A DNA stretch of 64,000 bases from Vibrio albus (GTDB lineage Bacteria; Pseudomonadota; Gammaproteobacteria; Enterobacterales; Vibrionaceae): the NCBI RefSeq assembly GCF_003144035.1, contig NZ_QFWT01000009.1, positions 62,001-126,000 on the forward strand, in the 5' to 3' direction. The position numbers and the translations under genes were made by a program. The notes under the pieces are model-generated. The model was not told where the DNA came from, ran no database searches, and saw only the letters and a program-made list of their open reading frames with translations. The stretch's first letter is position 1. Each line of letters starts with the position of its first letter. Positions 23,605-32,753 of this stretch are shown here, one piece after another.

Positions 23605-25130
23605 CAGGCGGCCTCCTCACTGCTTTTATTGTGGTCAGCAAAGACATCCTTGCCCAAGTTGCATTCCGGGCACAGGAAGTAATCCGGTACATCGCTCCAG
23701 GCTGTTCCCGGCTCTACACCCTGATTCGGCTCGCCAATGTCCGGATAATAAACCCAGTTGCATACTGTGCAGATCATGCACTGGCAGTCATCCGGGTGTT
23801 TTTCCTGTGCTGTCTGGTGTTTCTCTTGTGCTGTCTGGTGTTTCTCTTGTGGTAATAGTTCACTCACGGCTGGTGTTGCTGGCACAGGCTCAGATTGTCC
23901 GGAGTCTGTTGCCGCTTTTGCGAGTCCAGTATCGGATACTGCCCACAGACGAGCTATCTGACGGCCATGTTCCCGGCATTCCCGCATGGCTTTACCATCT
24001 GGACGCCACTTGGTCTTCAGGCTTAACGCCGTCTCAAACCCTGCATCCGTCAATCGGGCATGGATACGATCCACGGCCCCGCCATTCCAGCCATAACTCC
24101 CGAACGCAGCCGCTTTCTTTCCTTTAAACCTAAGACCTGTGATTTCCTCCAGCATACCGGCGACCTTCGGCATCATCACATTATTCATCGTGGATGAGCC
24201 AACAAAAAGCCCCTTAGAGCGAAACACATTCGCCAGAATTTCGTTCTTATCGTGTTTGGAAACGTTAAACACTTTCACCGCAACTTTGGGGTCCACATCA
24301 TGAATCCCCTGAGCGATCGCATCGGCCATCATTCGGGTATTGTTCGACATGGAATCGTAGAAAATCGTAATGCGATCTTCCTGATAATTATCCGCCCATT
24401 CAAGATACTGATGAACGATCTGTGTCGGGTTGTCACGCCATACAATGCCATGGGATGTGGCGATCATATCCACCGGCACATTAAAGCTCAGCACTTCTTT
24501 AATTTTTGCGGTAACCAAATGACTGAAAGGCGTCAGGATATTGGAATAGTAACGCAGACACTGGTCCATCAATTCATTTTGATCCACTTCATCATTGAAT
24601 AAATGTTCATCGCAATAATGCTGACCGAAGGCATCATTACTAAACAGTACGGCATCACCGGTCAGATAAGTCATCATGCTGTCCGGCCAGTGCAGCATAG
24701 GGGCTTCAATAAAGATAAGCTGTTTTCCATTACCGATATCGATCGTGTCGCCGGTTTTAACCGTGTTAAAGTTCCATTCCGGATGATGATGGTGTCCGAC
24801 AATGGAATCGATGGCCGCTTCAGTACAGTAAATCGGTGTACCGGGAATTTTCTCCATTAACGCAGACAAGGCCCCAGAGTGATCTTCCTCAGCGTGGTTT
24901 ACCACCACAAAATCAATCTCGTTCAAATCTATTTCCATCTCCAGATTCAGCAAAAACTGGTGGCTGAAACGGTGGTCTACCGTATCAATAAGAACCGTCT
25001 TTTCTTCCCGGATCAGATAGCTGTTATAACTAGTCCCCTTCGTCATTTTGTATTCGGTACCGTGAAAATCCTGAACTTCCCAGTCACGCTGGCCAACCCA
25101 ATGAATATTGTTCTTTACATGAATGGTCAT
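23604..25130 (-). CDS. norV: anaerobic nitric oxide reductase flavorubredoxin
   Basis: Cytoplasmic NO reductase of 508 residues. The N-terminal beta-lactamase-like diiron domain shows the ligand motif [10 protein letters not shown] near residue 80. A flavodoxin domain (about 255-400) begins [19 protein letters not shown]. The C-terminal rubredoxin has [11 protein letters not shown] and [11 protein letters not shown]. The linker between flavodoxin and rubredoxin is longer than in E. coli NorV and contains a near-perfect tandem heptad [21 protein letters not shown] encoded by a 21-bp DNA repeat (23795-23851). It is the first gene of norVW, divergent from norR. Confidence 0.95.
   Translation of the reverse strand: MTIHVKNNIHWVGQRDWEVQDFHGTEYKMTKGTSYNSYLIREEKTVLIDTVDHRFSHQFLLNLEMEIDLNEIDFVVVNHAEEDHSGALSALMEKIPGTPIYCTEAAIDSIVGHHHHPEWNFNTVKTGDTIDIGNGKQLIFIEAPMLHWPDSMMTYLTGDAVLFSNDAFGQHYCDEHLFNDEVDQNELMDQCLRYYSNILTPFSHLVTAKIKEVLSFNVPVDMIATSHGIVWRDNPTQIVHQYLEWADNYQEDRITIFYDSMSNNTRMMADAIAQGIHDVDPKVAVKVFNVSKHDKNEILANVFRSKGLFVGSSTMNNVMMPKVAGMLEEITGLRFKGKKAAAFGSYGWNGGAVDRIHARLTDAGFETALSLKTKWRPDGKAMRECREHGRQIARLWAVSDTGLAKAATDSGQSEPVPATPAVSELLPQEKHQTAQEKHQTAQEKHPDDCQCMICTVCNWVYYPDIGEPNQGVEPGTAWSDVPDYFLCPECNLGKDVFADHNKSSEEAA
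23795..23851. repeat. 21-bp tandem repeat inside norV
   Basis: Two full units (23795-23815 and 23816-23836, two mismatches) and a partial third, in frame, encoding the QEKHQTA heptad in the NorV linker. Slippage here would change linker length by seven residues without breaking the frame. Confidence 0.85.
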
Positions 25131-25181
25131 GGTTTACTCCTGTTACAGATAAATCGTTCGTCTTAATTGTTATTCTGTAAT

Positions 25182-25197
25182 AGCAGTTAGCGTGCCA
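25182..25197 (-). promoter_or_regulatory. sigma54 promoter of norVW
   Basis: Minus-strand TGGCACGCTAACTGCT: the -24 element is exact and the -12 element has one mismatch, with correct spacing. It lies 52 bp upstream of the norV start codon. Confidence 0.9.
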
Positions 25198-25251
25198 AAA
25201 TATATCTCATTGTTTTATAAGCATTTTTAAATTTAAAACTATTAATGCACT

Positions 25252-25262
25252 GTCATATTGAC
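25252..25262. promoter_or_regulatory. NorR enhancer site 1
   Basis: GTCATATTGAC, matching the GT-N7-AC NorR core. First of three sites 21-24 bp apart, as in E. coli where three NorR hexamer-nucleating sites are needed. Confidence 0.85.
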
Positions 25263-25275
25263 ACTATTGATATAT

Positions 25276-25286
25276 GTCCTAAAGAC
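25276..25286. promoter_or_regulatory. NorR enhancer site 2
   Basis: GTCCTAAAGAC, GT-N7-AC core, 24 bp from site 1. Confidence 0.8.
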
Positions 25287-25296
25287 ACCTATCATA

Positions 25297-25307
25297 GTCA
25301 AATAGAC
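25297..25307. promoter_or_regulatory. NorR enhancer site 3
   Basis: GTCAAATAGAC, GT-N7-AC core, 21 bp from site 2 and 18 bp upstream of the norR start codon, so NorR may also autoregulate. Confidence 0.8.
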
Positions 25308-25324
25308 ACATTCCGGAGATCAAC

Positions 25325-26860
25325 ATGAATAGCGTATCCAGACAGTGGCTTCAGATTGCACTCGATCTGAATTCCAGCCTTTCCAATCAGGATAGATTTG
25401 ACCGGCTCCTTACCACTATCCGTCATACTCTGAATTGTGATGCCTCTGCTCTATTGCTTTTTCAGGATCAACAATTTACCCCACTGGCGATTAATGGACT
25501 GGCGGATGAAGTCTTTGGCCGACGCTTTGATTTAACCTTCCATCCCAGATTAGAAGCCATCGCCCGTGCCGGAGATATTGTGCGTTTCCCCTCAGACAGC
25601 ACGCTTCCGGACCCTTATGACGGCCTGATCCCTAATCACGAAGATAAACTGCATGTGCACTCCTGTATTGGCCTGCCTCTGACTATCGATGAACGGCTTA
25701 TCGGCGCAATTACCATTGATGCCTTCGACCCGGAGCAATTTAATAATTTTTCTGATGATGATCTGCGGATCATCAGTGCCCTCGCTGCCAGTGGCCTGCA
25801 TACCGCCCTACTGTTACAACAGTTGGAAAAGCAAGCTGTCGTCAGCCATGAGCCCCTGACAGAAAAACACAACATCAAGCAGGAGATGATAGGAACGTCT
25901 ACAGTAATGAACGAGCTTCGGTCACAAATAGACGCCGTAGCGGCGACTGATCTGACCGTGTTAATTACCGGCGAGACTGGTGTTGGTAAAGAACTGGTTG
26001 CCAGCGCTATCCATTATCATTCTCCCAGAGCGAACCAGAATCTGGTCTATCTGAACTGTGCTGCCCTCCCTGAATCTGTTGCTGAAAGTGAGTTATTCGG
26101 CCACGTAAAAGGTGCCTTTACCGGGGCTATCAGTCATCGTAAAGGGAAATTTGAGCTGGCAGATAATGGCACGCTATTTCTGGATGAGGTCGGCGAGCTG
26201 TCCTTAGCTTTACAGGCTAAATTGTTACGGGCTTTACAATACGGGGATATTCAGCGCGTCGGTGATGACCGGCATATTCGGGTTAAAACCCGAATCGTAG
26301 CTGCAACCAATCGCAGCCTGCATGAGGAAGTAAAAGAAGGCCGGTTTCGCGCGGATCTCTACCACAGGCTAAGTGTATTTCCCCTGCCTGTTCCGCCACT
26401 ACGAGAGCGGGAGAATGATGTTGTATTACTGGCTGGATTTTTTGCTGAGCAGTGCCGCAATAAACTGGGTCTGAATACCATCAGGCTGGATGACAAACTG
26501 GTTTCCACCATTAAGGCATATCACTGGCCGGGAAACATCCGGGAACTGGAACATGTTATTAGCCGAGCCGCTGTGATGGCAAAAGCCGAAGAAAAAGATG
26601 GGGATCTCTTATTACAAACAGAGCATCTGCTGATTTCTGACCACCACCAGGCCATCGACATTACCCCTGCAGAAATCGATAGTAATACCTTTGATTATAA
26701 TGAAGATTTTGGACTAAAGTCCGCAACGGAAGCATTCCAGAAAGAGCTGATTGAGCAGTGCTATAAGCACAACCATTACAACTGGGCTGCGACAGCCCGT
26801 CAGCTTAAGCTGGATAATGGTAACCTGCACCGGCTAGCTAAGCGTTTACAATTAAAATAG
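25325..26860 (+). CDS. norR: nitric oxide-sensing sigma54 activator
   Basis: A 511-residue enhancer-binding protein. An N-terminal GAF domain (about 1-180) holds the non-haem iron that senses NO in E. coli. A central AAA+ domain (about 190-420) has Walker [15 protein letters not shown] and FLDEVGE. A C-terminal Fis-type HTH ends [20 protein letters not shown]. It is divergent from norVW, and three NorR sites lie in the shared intergenic region. Confidence 0.97.
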   Translation: MNSVSRQWLQIALDLNSSLSNQDRFDRLLTTIRHTLNCDASALLLFQDQQFTPLAINGLADEVFGRRFDLTFHPRLEAIARAGDIVRFPSDSTLPDPYDGLIPNHEDKLHVHSCIGLPLTIDERLIGAITIDAFDPEQFNNFSDDDLRIISALAASGLHTALLLQQLEKQAVVSHEPLTEKHNIKQEMIGTSTVMNELRSQIDAVAATDLTVLITGETGVGKELVASAIHYHSPRANQNLVYLNCAALPESVAESELFGHVKGAFTGAISHRKGKFELADNGTLFLDEVGELSLALQAKLLRALQYGDIQRVGDDRHIRVKTRIVAATNRSLHEEVKEGRFRADLYHRLSVFPLPVPPLRERENDVVLLAGFFAEQCRNKLGLNTIRLDDKLVSTIKAYHWPGNIRELEHVISRAAVMAKAEEKDGDLLLQTEHLLISDHHQAIDITPAEIDSNTFDYNEDFGLKSATEAFQKELIEQCYKHNHYNWAATARQLKLDNGNLHRLAKRLQLK

Positions 26861-26870
26861 ACGAACAGAA

Positions 26871-26901
26871 TCAGGCGCAGTCCATCGGATACTGTGCCTG
26901 A
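26871..26901. terminator. hairpin between convergent norR and fumC
   Basis: Stem TCAGGCGCAGT / ACTGTGCCTGA (11 bp, one G-T pair) with a 9-base loop, in the 51-bp gap. No U-tract on either side. Confidence 0.55.
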
Positions 26902-26911
26902 CTCTCTGACA

Positions 26912-28297
26912 CTATTTAACCACCCCACCCCGGCTTAGCGCCTCTGGATTGAGTAACTTTAGCAACTCTTTGCGTGACAACTCTGTTTCTTCTTCTGCTA
27001 CATCAATAATTGCCCGGTTCTGTTGATAAGCCTTTTTGGCAATATCAGCCGCCTTCAGGTAACCGATCACCGGATTAAGTGCGGTCACCAGAATCGGGTT
27101 CTTTTTCAAAGGAGCAGACACGTTATCGTAGCGGACCGTAAATGTGGCTATTGCCTGATCGGCCAGAGAACGGGCACTGTTACTCAGCAGCCCAATACTC
27201 TCCAGAATGTTATAAGCAATCACCGGCAACATCACGTTCAACTGAAAGTTACCGGACTGACCTGCAATTGTGATCGTCGTATCATTACCGATAACCTGAG
27301 CAGAGGCCATCGCTACCGCCTCCGGGATCACCGGATTGACCTTACCCGGCATAATCGAAGAGCCGGGCTGTAAACCCTGAAGCTCAATTTCTCCCAGTCC
27401 GGCCAGAGGGCCAGAGTTCATCCAGCGCAGATCATTAGCAATCTTCATCAGAGCCACAGCCACCGTCTTCATCTGTCCGGATAGCGCGACGACGGAATCC
27501 TGACTACTCAGGTTAAAAAAATAATTTTCACTTACGGTAAAGCCTGTTCCCGTCGAGTGGGAAAGGTTCTGTGCAAACCGCCGGGCAAACTCAGGATGAG
27601 CATTAATGCCGGTACCCACTGCGGTGCCTCCCTGAGCCAGAGCTTTTAGTGTCCCCAGGCCCGCCTCCACAGACTGTTTACCATGCTGAATCTGGTACTG
27701 CCAGCCACTCAACTCCTGATCAAACCTGATGGGCATCGCATCCATTAAGTGCGTGCGTCCGGTTTTGACGACCGATTCCAGTTCGTCTCTTTTCACTGCA
27801 ATGACATCCATCAAGTGTTTAAGCGCCGGTAATAAGTCCTGCTCTAGCGCCAGAACGGAACATACCTGAATAGCTGTTGGGACGACATCATTGCTGCTCT
27901 GTCCCATATTGACATGGTCATTGGGACTGATGATTGTTCCCAGCGCCCTGCTGGCTAATGTCGCTATCACTTCATTGGCATTCATATTTGAGCTGGTTCC
28001 GGACCCGGTCTGATACACGTCCACAGGAAAATGTTCCAGATGCTGGTGATTAATGATCTCCTGCGCTGCATGGCTGATGGCTCCGGCAATGTTGTCTTCC
28101 AGGAGGCCAAGCTGCTGATTGGTTATCGCTGCGGCCTGTTTGATTAACGCCAGTGCACGGATAAACCCAGAAGGCATTACCTGAGAACTGATAGAAAAGT
28201 TATTCACTGCACGCTGTGTCTGGGCCTGATAAAGCGCATCTTCCGGAACATGGACATCTCCCATGCTGTCTTTTTCCACCCGATATTTAATTTCCAT
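26912..28297 (-). CDS. fumC: class II fumarate hydratase
   Basis: Cofactor-free fumarase (461 residues) interconverting fumarate and malate. It has the N-terminal EKDSMGDVHVPEDALY, the TGSGTSSNMNANEV segment, the TGRTHLMDAMP histidine region and the superfamily signature GSSIMPGKVNPVIPE. I use the ATG at 28297 (MEIKYRVEKDSMG), which matches the family N-terminus; nine extra residues from 28324 have no family support. Monocistronic by position. The protein is iron-independent, which would suit NO or oxidative stress next to norVWR, but that link is inference. Confidence 0.93.
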   Translation of the reverse strand: MEIKYRVEKDSMGDVHVPEDALYQAQTQRAVNNFSISSQVMPSGFIRALALIKQAAAITNQQLGLLEDNIAGAISHAAQEIINHQHLEHFPVDVYQTGSGTSSNMNANEVIATLASRALGTIISPNDHVNMGQSSNDVVPTAIQVCSVLALEQDLLPALKHLMDVIAVKRDELESVVKTGRTHLMDAMPIRFDQELSGWQYQIQHGKQSVEAGLGTLKALAQGGTAVGTGINAHPEFARRFAQNLSHSTGTGFTVSENYFFNLSSQDSVVALSGQMKTVAVALMKIANDLRWMNSGPLAGLGEIELQGLQPGSSIMPGKVNPVIPEAVAMASAQVIGNDTTITIAGQSGNFQLNVMLPVIAYNILESIGLLSNSARSLADQAIATFTVRYDNVSAPLKKNPILVTALNPVIGYLKAADIAKKAYQQNRAIIDVAEEETELSRKELLKLLNPEALSRGGVVK

Positions 28298-28517
28298 GCT
28301 CGCCCCCAACAATACAAATGACAATCTTTTCTATTAATAATCATAGCAAATGATGCTCATTACCGTCCTGACACCCGACTACCTTTGTCATGATAGCCGC
28401 TTCCTTATGATAAATTAAAACCATCATCACATTATTTGTGGAACAGCATTTCATTTTATTTGCTTGTTAATGTCGCTATGAGGATAATGAATTTATCAAA
28501 GAAAAAGGAGAGACCTA

Positions 28518-29444
28518 ATGTCCGTTAACAACGTTGCCATCATCGGTGAATGTATGGTGGAGCTCAGAAAAACCGAATCCGGAGTCGAGCAGGGGTTCGG
28601 CGGTGACACCCTAAATACTGCAATTTACCTGTCCCGGCTTACTCTCGGATCCGGAGTTCATGTCTGTTACGTTACCGGACTAGGCAAAGATCCGTTCAGT
28701 AAAGGTATGCTGAAAAACTGGCAAGATGAGCAGATTAATACCGATATGGTTTATCTTTCTGACGATAAACTCCCAGGGATGTATGCCATTGAAACTGCCG
28801 ACGATGGGGAACGTAGCTTCTATTACTGGCGTAATGACGCCGCGGCTAAATTCTGGCTGAAAGACTTTTCTCCGGAAGCTCTGGCAAAAGAACTGGCCCA
28901 ACATCAGCTTATCTACCTCAGTGGTATCAGCCTGGCAATACTGCCTGCTGACAGCCGTCAGACACTTATTGACGCACTGACACTTTGCCATAATGATGGT
29001 ATCTCAATTGCGTTTGACAACAACTTCCGCCCGGCGCTCTGGGAAAGCAAAGACGAGGCGCAACATTGGTATAAGCAGACTCTGAGTATCACTGACACCG
29101 CATTCCTGACCTTTGATGATGAACAGGCACTATGGGGAGATATATCCGAACAGGACGCCATCACAAGGACTCAGGCACTGGGAGTAAAAGAAATTGTGAT
29201 CAAACGGGGAAGCGATACCTGTCTGATCATTCATGATAATACAACCACCGAAGTCGCTCCTGCCAGAATCGATAATGTTGTTGATACGACCGCTGCAGGA
29301 GATTCATTCAGTGCCGGGTATCTGGCAAAACGTATCCTTGGCGGATCATGTGAAGAGTCTGGCGCTTCCGGGCATAAGGTGGCGGGAACGGTTATTCAAC
29401 ATCGTGGTGCAATCATTCCGAAAGACGCGATGCCGAACATTTAA
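28518..29444 (+). CDS. kdgK: 2-dehydro-3-deoxygluconokinase
   Basis: Phosphorylates 2-keto-3-deoxygluconate to KDPG in uronate or pectin/alginate breakdown; cytoplasmic PfkB-family kinase of 308 residues. The N-terminal GGDTLNTAIYLSRL and C-terminal DTTAAGDSFSAGYL (catalytic aspartate, anion hole) motifs are clear. AAGGAGAG sits eight bases upstream of the ATG. First gene of a three-gene unit with eda (11-bp gap) and a YhcH-family gene. Confidence 0.95.
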   Translation: MSVNNVAIIGECMVELRKTESGVEQGFGGDTLNTAIYLSRLTLGSGVHVCYVTGLGKDPFSKGMLKNWQDEQINTDMVYLSDDKLPGMYAIETADDGERSFYYWRNDAAAKFWLKDFSPEALAKELAQHQLIYLSGISLAILPADSRQTLIDALTLCHNDGISIAFDNNFRPALWESKDEAQHWYKQTLSITDTAFLTFDDEQALWGDISEQDAITRTQALGVKEIVIKRGSDTCLIIHDNTTTEVAPARIDNVVDTTAAGDSFSAGYLAKRILGGSCEESGASGHKVAGTVIQHRGAIIPKDAMPNI

Positions 29445-29455
29445 AGGAGAACAGA

Positions 29456-30079
29456 GTGAAAGATTTGAATCAACAGCTTCAGGCACTGAAAGTCATCCCG
29501 GTTATTGCTATCAAAGACGCAGCAAAAGCGGTTAAGCTGGCTCAGGTACTTATCGAAAATGGTCTGCCATGTGCAGAAGTTACCTTCCGTACCGCAGAGG
29601 CCGCTCAAGCCATTCAGAATATGCGCGAAGCCTACCCTGAGATGCTGATTGGTGCCGGTACGGTATTAACCAGCGAGCAGGTCGACCAGGCCATTGAAGC
29701 GGGTGTGGATTTTATTGTCAGTCCCGGCTTTAACCCGACAACGGTAAAATACTGCCAACAACGTGGCGTGACTATCGTTCCGGGGATCAATAACCCAAGT
29801 CTGGTAGAACAAGCAATGGAAATGGGGTTGCGTACACTTAAGTTTTTCCCTGCCGAGCCTTCCGGCGGCGCAGCCATGCTGAAAGCACTATCAGCCGTTT
29901 ATCCGGTTAACTTTATGCCAACCGGTGGTGTAAACCCAGAAAACGTCAAAGACTACCTGGCGATTCCTTCCGTTCTGGCCTGTGGCGGCACCTGGATGGT
30001 ACCAAACAACCTGATTGACGAAGAACGCTGGGACGAACTGGCACAGCTCATCTCAGAAGTAGCGGCTATCATCGGCTAA
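29456..30079 (+). CDS. eda: KDPG / KHG aldolase
   Basis: Splits KDPG to pyruvate and glyceraldehyde 3-phosphate (207 residues). The Schiff-base lysine is in LKFFPAEPSGG; PCAEVTFRTAEA and GAGTVLT are further family motifs. The initiation codon is GTG at 29456, directly after AAAGGAGAACAGA. It continues the kdgK product's pathway step and lies 16 bp before the yhcH-like gene. Confidence 0.96.
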   Translation: MKDLNQQLQALKVIPVIAIKDAAKAVKLAQVLIENGLPCAEVTFRTAEAAQAIQNMREAYPEMLIGAGTVLTSEQVDQAIEAGVDFIVSPGFNPTTVKYCQQRGVTIVPGINNPSLVEQAMEMGLRTLKFFPAEPSGGAAMLKALSAVYPVNFMPTGGVNPENVKDYLAIPSVLACGGTWMVPNNLIDEERWDELAQLISEVAAIIG

Positions 30080-30095
30080 TATCGGAGGACTATTT

Positions 30096-30560
30096 ATGTT
30101 ATTTGGCAATATCAACCAGCTGGAGCTGATCCCCTATACCTACACAAAGTTGCGTAAATGTATAGAAGAAGCAGTGGTTATTGCAAAGAACAATCCGGAA
30201 GGGAAGTATGCACTCACGGATGACCGCATTTTCGTTATGATAAATGCAACGACCACAGAACCAACCGAAGAGCGTGCCGCCGAGATCCACAAAAAATATA
30301 TCGATATTCAAATAGTGCTGGAAGGTGAAGAACGCTTTGGTTACTCCAATCAACTGGATGACTCATTCAAGTCACTTGAAAAGCTGGAGAACGATGTATT
30401 GTTCATTGAGAATGTGACACATGAAAACTATATCGACCTTTACGTCGGAGACTTTGTCGTATTCTATCCTGAACAGATCCACCGTCCGCAATGCGCAGTA
30501 AATAAACCAATGCCGATAAAAAAGGCCGTCATTAAAATACCTCACGATATTTTCTCTTGA
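30096..30560 (+). CDS. YhcH/YjgK/YiaL (EbgC-type, DUF386) protein
   Basis: A 154-residue cupin-like protein of the YhcH/YiaL/EbgC family. MLFGNINQLELIPYTYTKL is the family N-terminus; HKKYIDIQIVLEGEERFGYS and DFVVFYPEQIHRPQCAV contain the His and Glu residues of the metal site. Family members act as sugar isomerases or anomerases in sialate, beta-galactoside and uronate loci. Here it follows eda, so it may handle a uronate-derived intermediate. AGGAGG-like site (CGGAGGAC) precedes the start. Confidence 0.88.
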   Translation: MLFGNINQLELIPYTYTKLRKCIEEAVVIAKNNPEGKYALTDDRIFVMINATTTEPTEERAAEIHKKYIDIQIVLEGEERFGYSNQLDDSFKSLEKLENDVLFIENVTHENYIDLYVGDFVVFYPEQIHRPQCAVNKPMPIKKAVIKIPHDIFS

Positions 30561-30581
30561 GCCGGAAATAGAGAAAAAAAT

Positions 30582-30606
30582 AGCCAGGTGCAAACCGCAC
30601 CTGGCT
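30582..30606 (-). terminator. hairpin with U-tract on the minus strand
   Basis: Perfect 10-bp stem AGCCAGGTGC / GCACCTGGCT with loop of 5. A seven-base A-run to its left makes it a textbook terminator for leftward transcription from the diguanylate cyclase gene. It may also end the kdgK-eda-yhcH transcript. A similar hairpin with a similar flank lies at about 30996-31021. Confidence 0.75.
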
Positions 30607-30830
30607 CATCGAGAGTTGACTAAGATCTAAGTAAGTTTTGTAACCATTGGGATATAACGGTTGATGCAGAATTTATCACACTCGTTCTACATGTCGAGAT
30701 TTTAACCATTTAATTTATTTAGAGTTTAATATTTTCCTGAGCCTAATTTGATAACCCTGGTAAAGCACACATATTGATATGTTATATATGGCATATACTA
30801 TATTAATAATATAATCTTACTACATGTTAA

Positions 30831-30989
30831 TCAGGGGAAAACTACCGCATTTCTGTCGAAACAGCAGGTACCTTTGATCTGGAGAGTGAATTTAAGCTTT
30901 GGGTATCCGGGCTGGGAACGCTTGAGTTTGGTTTTCTGAAAGGAACCGATATGCGGAAAGTTGCCGCTCTGTTAAGTTCCGGCATTTAA
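30831..30989 (+). pseudogene. C-terminal remnant of an unidentified gene
   Basis: A frame of 52 codons without start codon opens after a stop at 30828 and ends at TAA 30987-30989. It reads like real protein (ENYRISVETAGTFDLESEFK, then LWVSGLGTLEFGFLKGTDMR). No family recognised. It is enclosed by two similar terminator hairpins with similar downstream sequence, so it is likely the tail of a deleted gene. Confidence 0.4.
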
Positions 30990-31021
30990 AAAAAGAGCCA
31001 GGGGCGTAACACCACTGGCTT
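30989..31021 (-). terminator. second terminator hairpin for the diguanylate cyclase gene
   Basis: On the minus strand AGCCAGTGG...CCCCTGGCT (one bulge) is followed by CTTTTTTT. It resembles the hairpin at 30582-30606 in stem sequence and setting. Confidence 0.6.
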
Positions 31022-31172
31022 ATGGAGATTCAAATAAAGGTCAACTTAATTATGTGTAACTTTAGCTAGTTAATCTTGTAACCATAAATAAGATGAAAGG
31101 CACTTTAGCACACGAATATATCGAGTCGAGTTTTGCGTTGTTTAATTTATTGAAATTAATAAATATAAGCCT

Positions 31173-32324
31173 TTAATGTTCGCCAGTGATGGTTGATAGA
31201 CAGTCTTCTACTCTGTTTTTCCCGTTTCGTTTCGCACGGTATAATGCTTTATCCGCCGAAGAGTAAAGCTGGTCGATGTCTTTATGTTCACTGTCGATTG
31301 AACAAAGCCCGGTACTTATCGTCACGGTAAATTTTTCTCCTCTGGAGGTGAAAAAGTGCTGACTAAGTTCCTGATGTATTCTCTCAATTATGATTTTGGC
31401 CTCAGCAAGTGAGGCGTGAGGTAAAACCATGGAGAACTCTTCACCTCCGACACGACCGATGATATCTGATTTTCTAAGTTGTTTTTTAAACAGTGTGGCT
31501 AAATACTGGAGAACATGATCGCCGGTCGGGTGACCATAGGTATCATTCACAAATTTAAAATCATCGACATCAATGATAGCGAGTGTCAATGGGAAATCGT
31601 ATCGCATAGAGCGAGTGATCTCTTGTGTCGTCAACACCCAGTAATGGTTGCGGTTATATAGTCCGGTGAGTCCATCCGTTTGCGCCAGAACGGTGAGTTG
31701 TTCTTCAAGTTGGGCCCTTTGGGTGATTTCGTTTTTTAATGACTCTCTTTCTTTTTCCAGTGCCGCTGTGTATCTTCTTCGATCATTTTCCAGCCATGCA
31801 GTAATCCATACCACCAGAAAATAGGTAAATGAAAACCGAACCCAAAAATTATCGGAATATATCGTCTTCAAGCCATGGGTAATATCTAACCCGGCCAATA
31901 AGAAAACAAAGAGAAGCGAGCTCCATAATGTTCCTCTCTTACCACCAAAGACAAAAATGCAGAACAGAGGATATGTGTACACCCATAACACTTTTCCCTG
32001 ATATTTTTCCTCTAAGAATGAAATAGATAAGAGCATAAGGAAAAAAAGGCCGTTACTCGCATGATAGGCAATATTAGGCTTATGACTCACCGTAATATGT
32101 AAGAGGCAACCAATGATAAAAAGCTCGAAGACGATGACAACGAGAGCAATAGCATATTGCCCCATAAAAAGATCGAGTACAGCAAAAGTGATTCCTAAAG
32201 GAATCATTGTCAGTGTCAGCCATGCAAAATTTTTCAACCGAATAGCTTCGTTGACGCTGTTGCATTCTCCCTGTCTGACAATATAGTCAACAAATTTTTT
32301 TACAGGGATTAATACCTTAATCAT
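31173..32324 (-). CDS. membrane-bound diguanylate cyclase
   Basis: Makes cyclic di-GMP from two GTP. The protein has 383 residues. About five or six hydrophobic helices occupy residues 30-185 (for example LTMIPLGITFAVLDLFM and SNGLFFLMLLSISFL); a short coiled coil (YTAALEKERESLKNE) leads to the GGDEF domain (about 215-375). The active site is RVGGEEF, preceded by DDFKFVNDTYGHPTGD; an RxxD inhibitory site is present five residues before (RKSD). The sensor is an integral membrane module of unknown ligand. Monocistronic; two hairpins with U-tracts follow. Confidence 0.92.
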   Translation of the reverse strand: MIKVLIPVKKFVDYIVRQGECNSVNEAIRLKNFAWLTLTMIPLGITFAVLDLFMGQYAIALVVIVFELFIIGCLLHITVSHKPNIAYHASNGLFFLMLLSISFLEEKYQGKVLWVYTYPLFCIFVFGGKRGTLWSSLLFVFLLAGLDITHGLKTIYSDNFWVRFSFTYFLVVWITAWLENDRRRYTAALEKERESLKNEITQRAQLEEQLTVLAQTDGLTGLYNRNHYWVLTTQEITRSMRYDFPLTLAIIDVDDFKFVNDTYGHPTGDHVLQYLATLFKKQLRKSDIIGRVGGEEFSMVLPHASLAEAKIIIERIHQELSQHFFTSRGEKFTVTISTGLCSIDSEHKDIDQLYSSADKALYRAKRNGKNRVEDCLSTITGEH

Positions 32325-32753
32325 TGAGTCTCTCTATACACCAAGCCCTTCAAATATTTATTATCATGGCTTATTTGCATGGTTTGTCAATTTAGTAAAC
32401 CTCAGATCAGTTTAAGGATCATCATCAATATTCATAGGGATCAGATGGAATATATTTTTGTTACTGTTGACCACTCATAGCCTTATTTTCCATTGCCCGA
32501 ATAAACTTAACTCTCCAATAAACGGGCAAAAAGTAAATAAGGATGGGCATGACCGATGGGGTTATTTAACCTTTTTTTGAGAGAATACTCGCAGAACATC
32601 TGTCATTCTACTGCATGGTATGCAGGCTCTAATAGATTAGTTGAAACATCGTTTTGGAATGTTTGTATAAACCTCGTGGCTAACTCATTCTCTGACGAAC
32701 ACGGATAAGCCGTGTATGAACTTTCGACATGAAATAGACATTAAAGGTGCCCT
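32325..32753. other. 429-bp gene-free region
   Basis: Divergent promoter region between the diguanylate cyclase and the solute-binding protein. The only structure I see is a short hairpin ACACGG / CCGTGT at 32699-32715, 39 bp upstream of the GTG start. No operator was recognised. Confidence 0.4.

Larger units (their letters stand above)
30561..31172. other. 612-bp intergenic region with two related hairpin-plus-flank units
   Basis: Apart from the gene remnant at 30831-30989 there is no coding sequence. Two related units are present: hairpin AGCCAGG...CCTGGCT at 30582 and AGCCAGG...CACTGGCT at about 30996, each preceded by an A-run and followed by TTGTAACCA and ending in TTTAATTTATT. They look like old duplicates of one 3' region. 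Confidence 0.5.
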
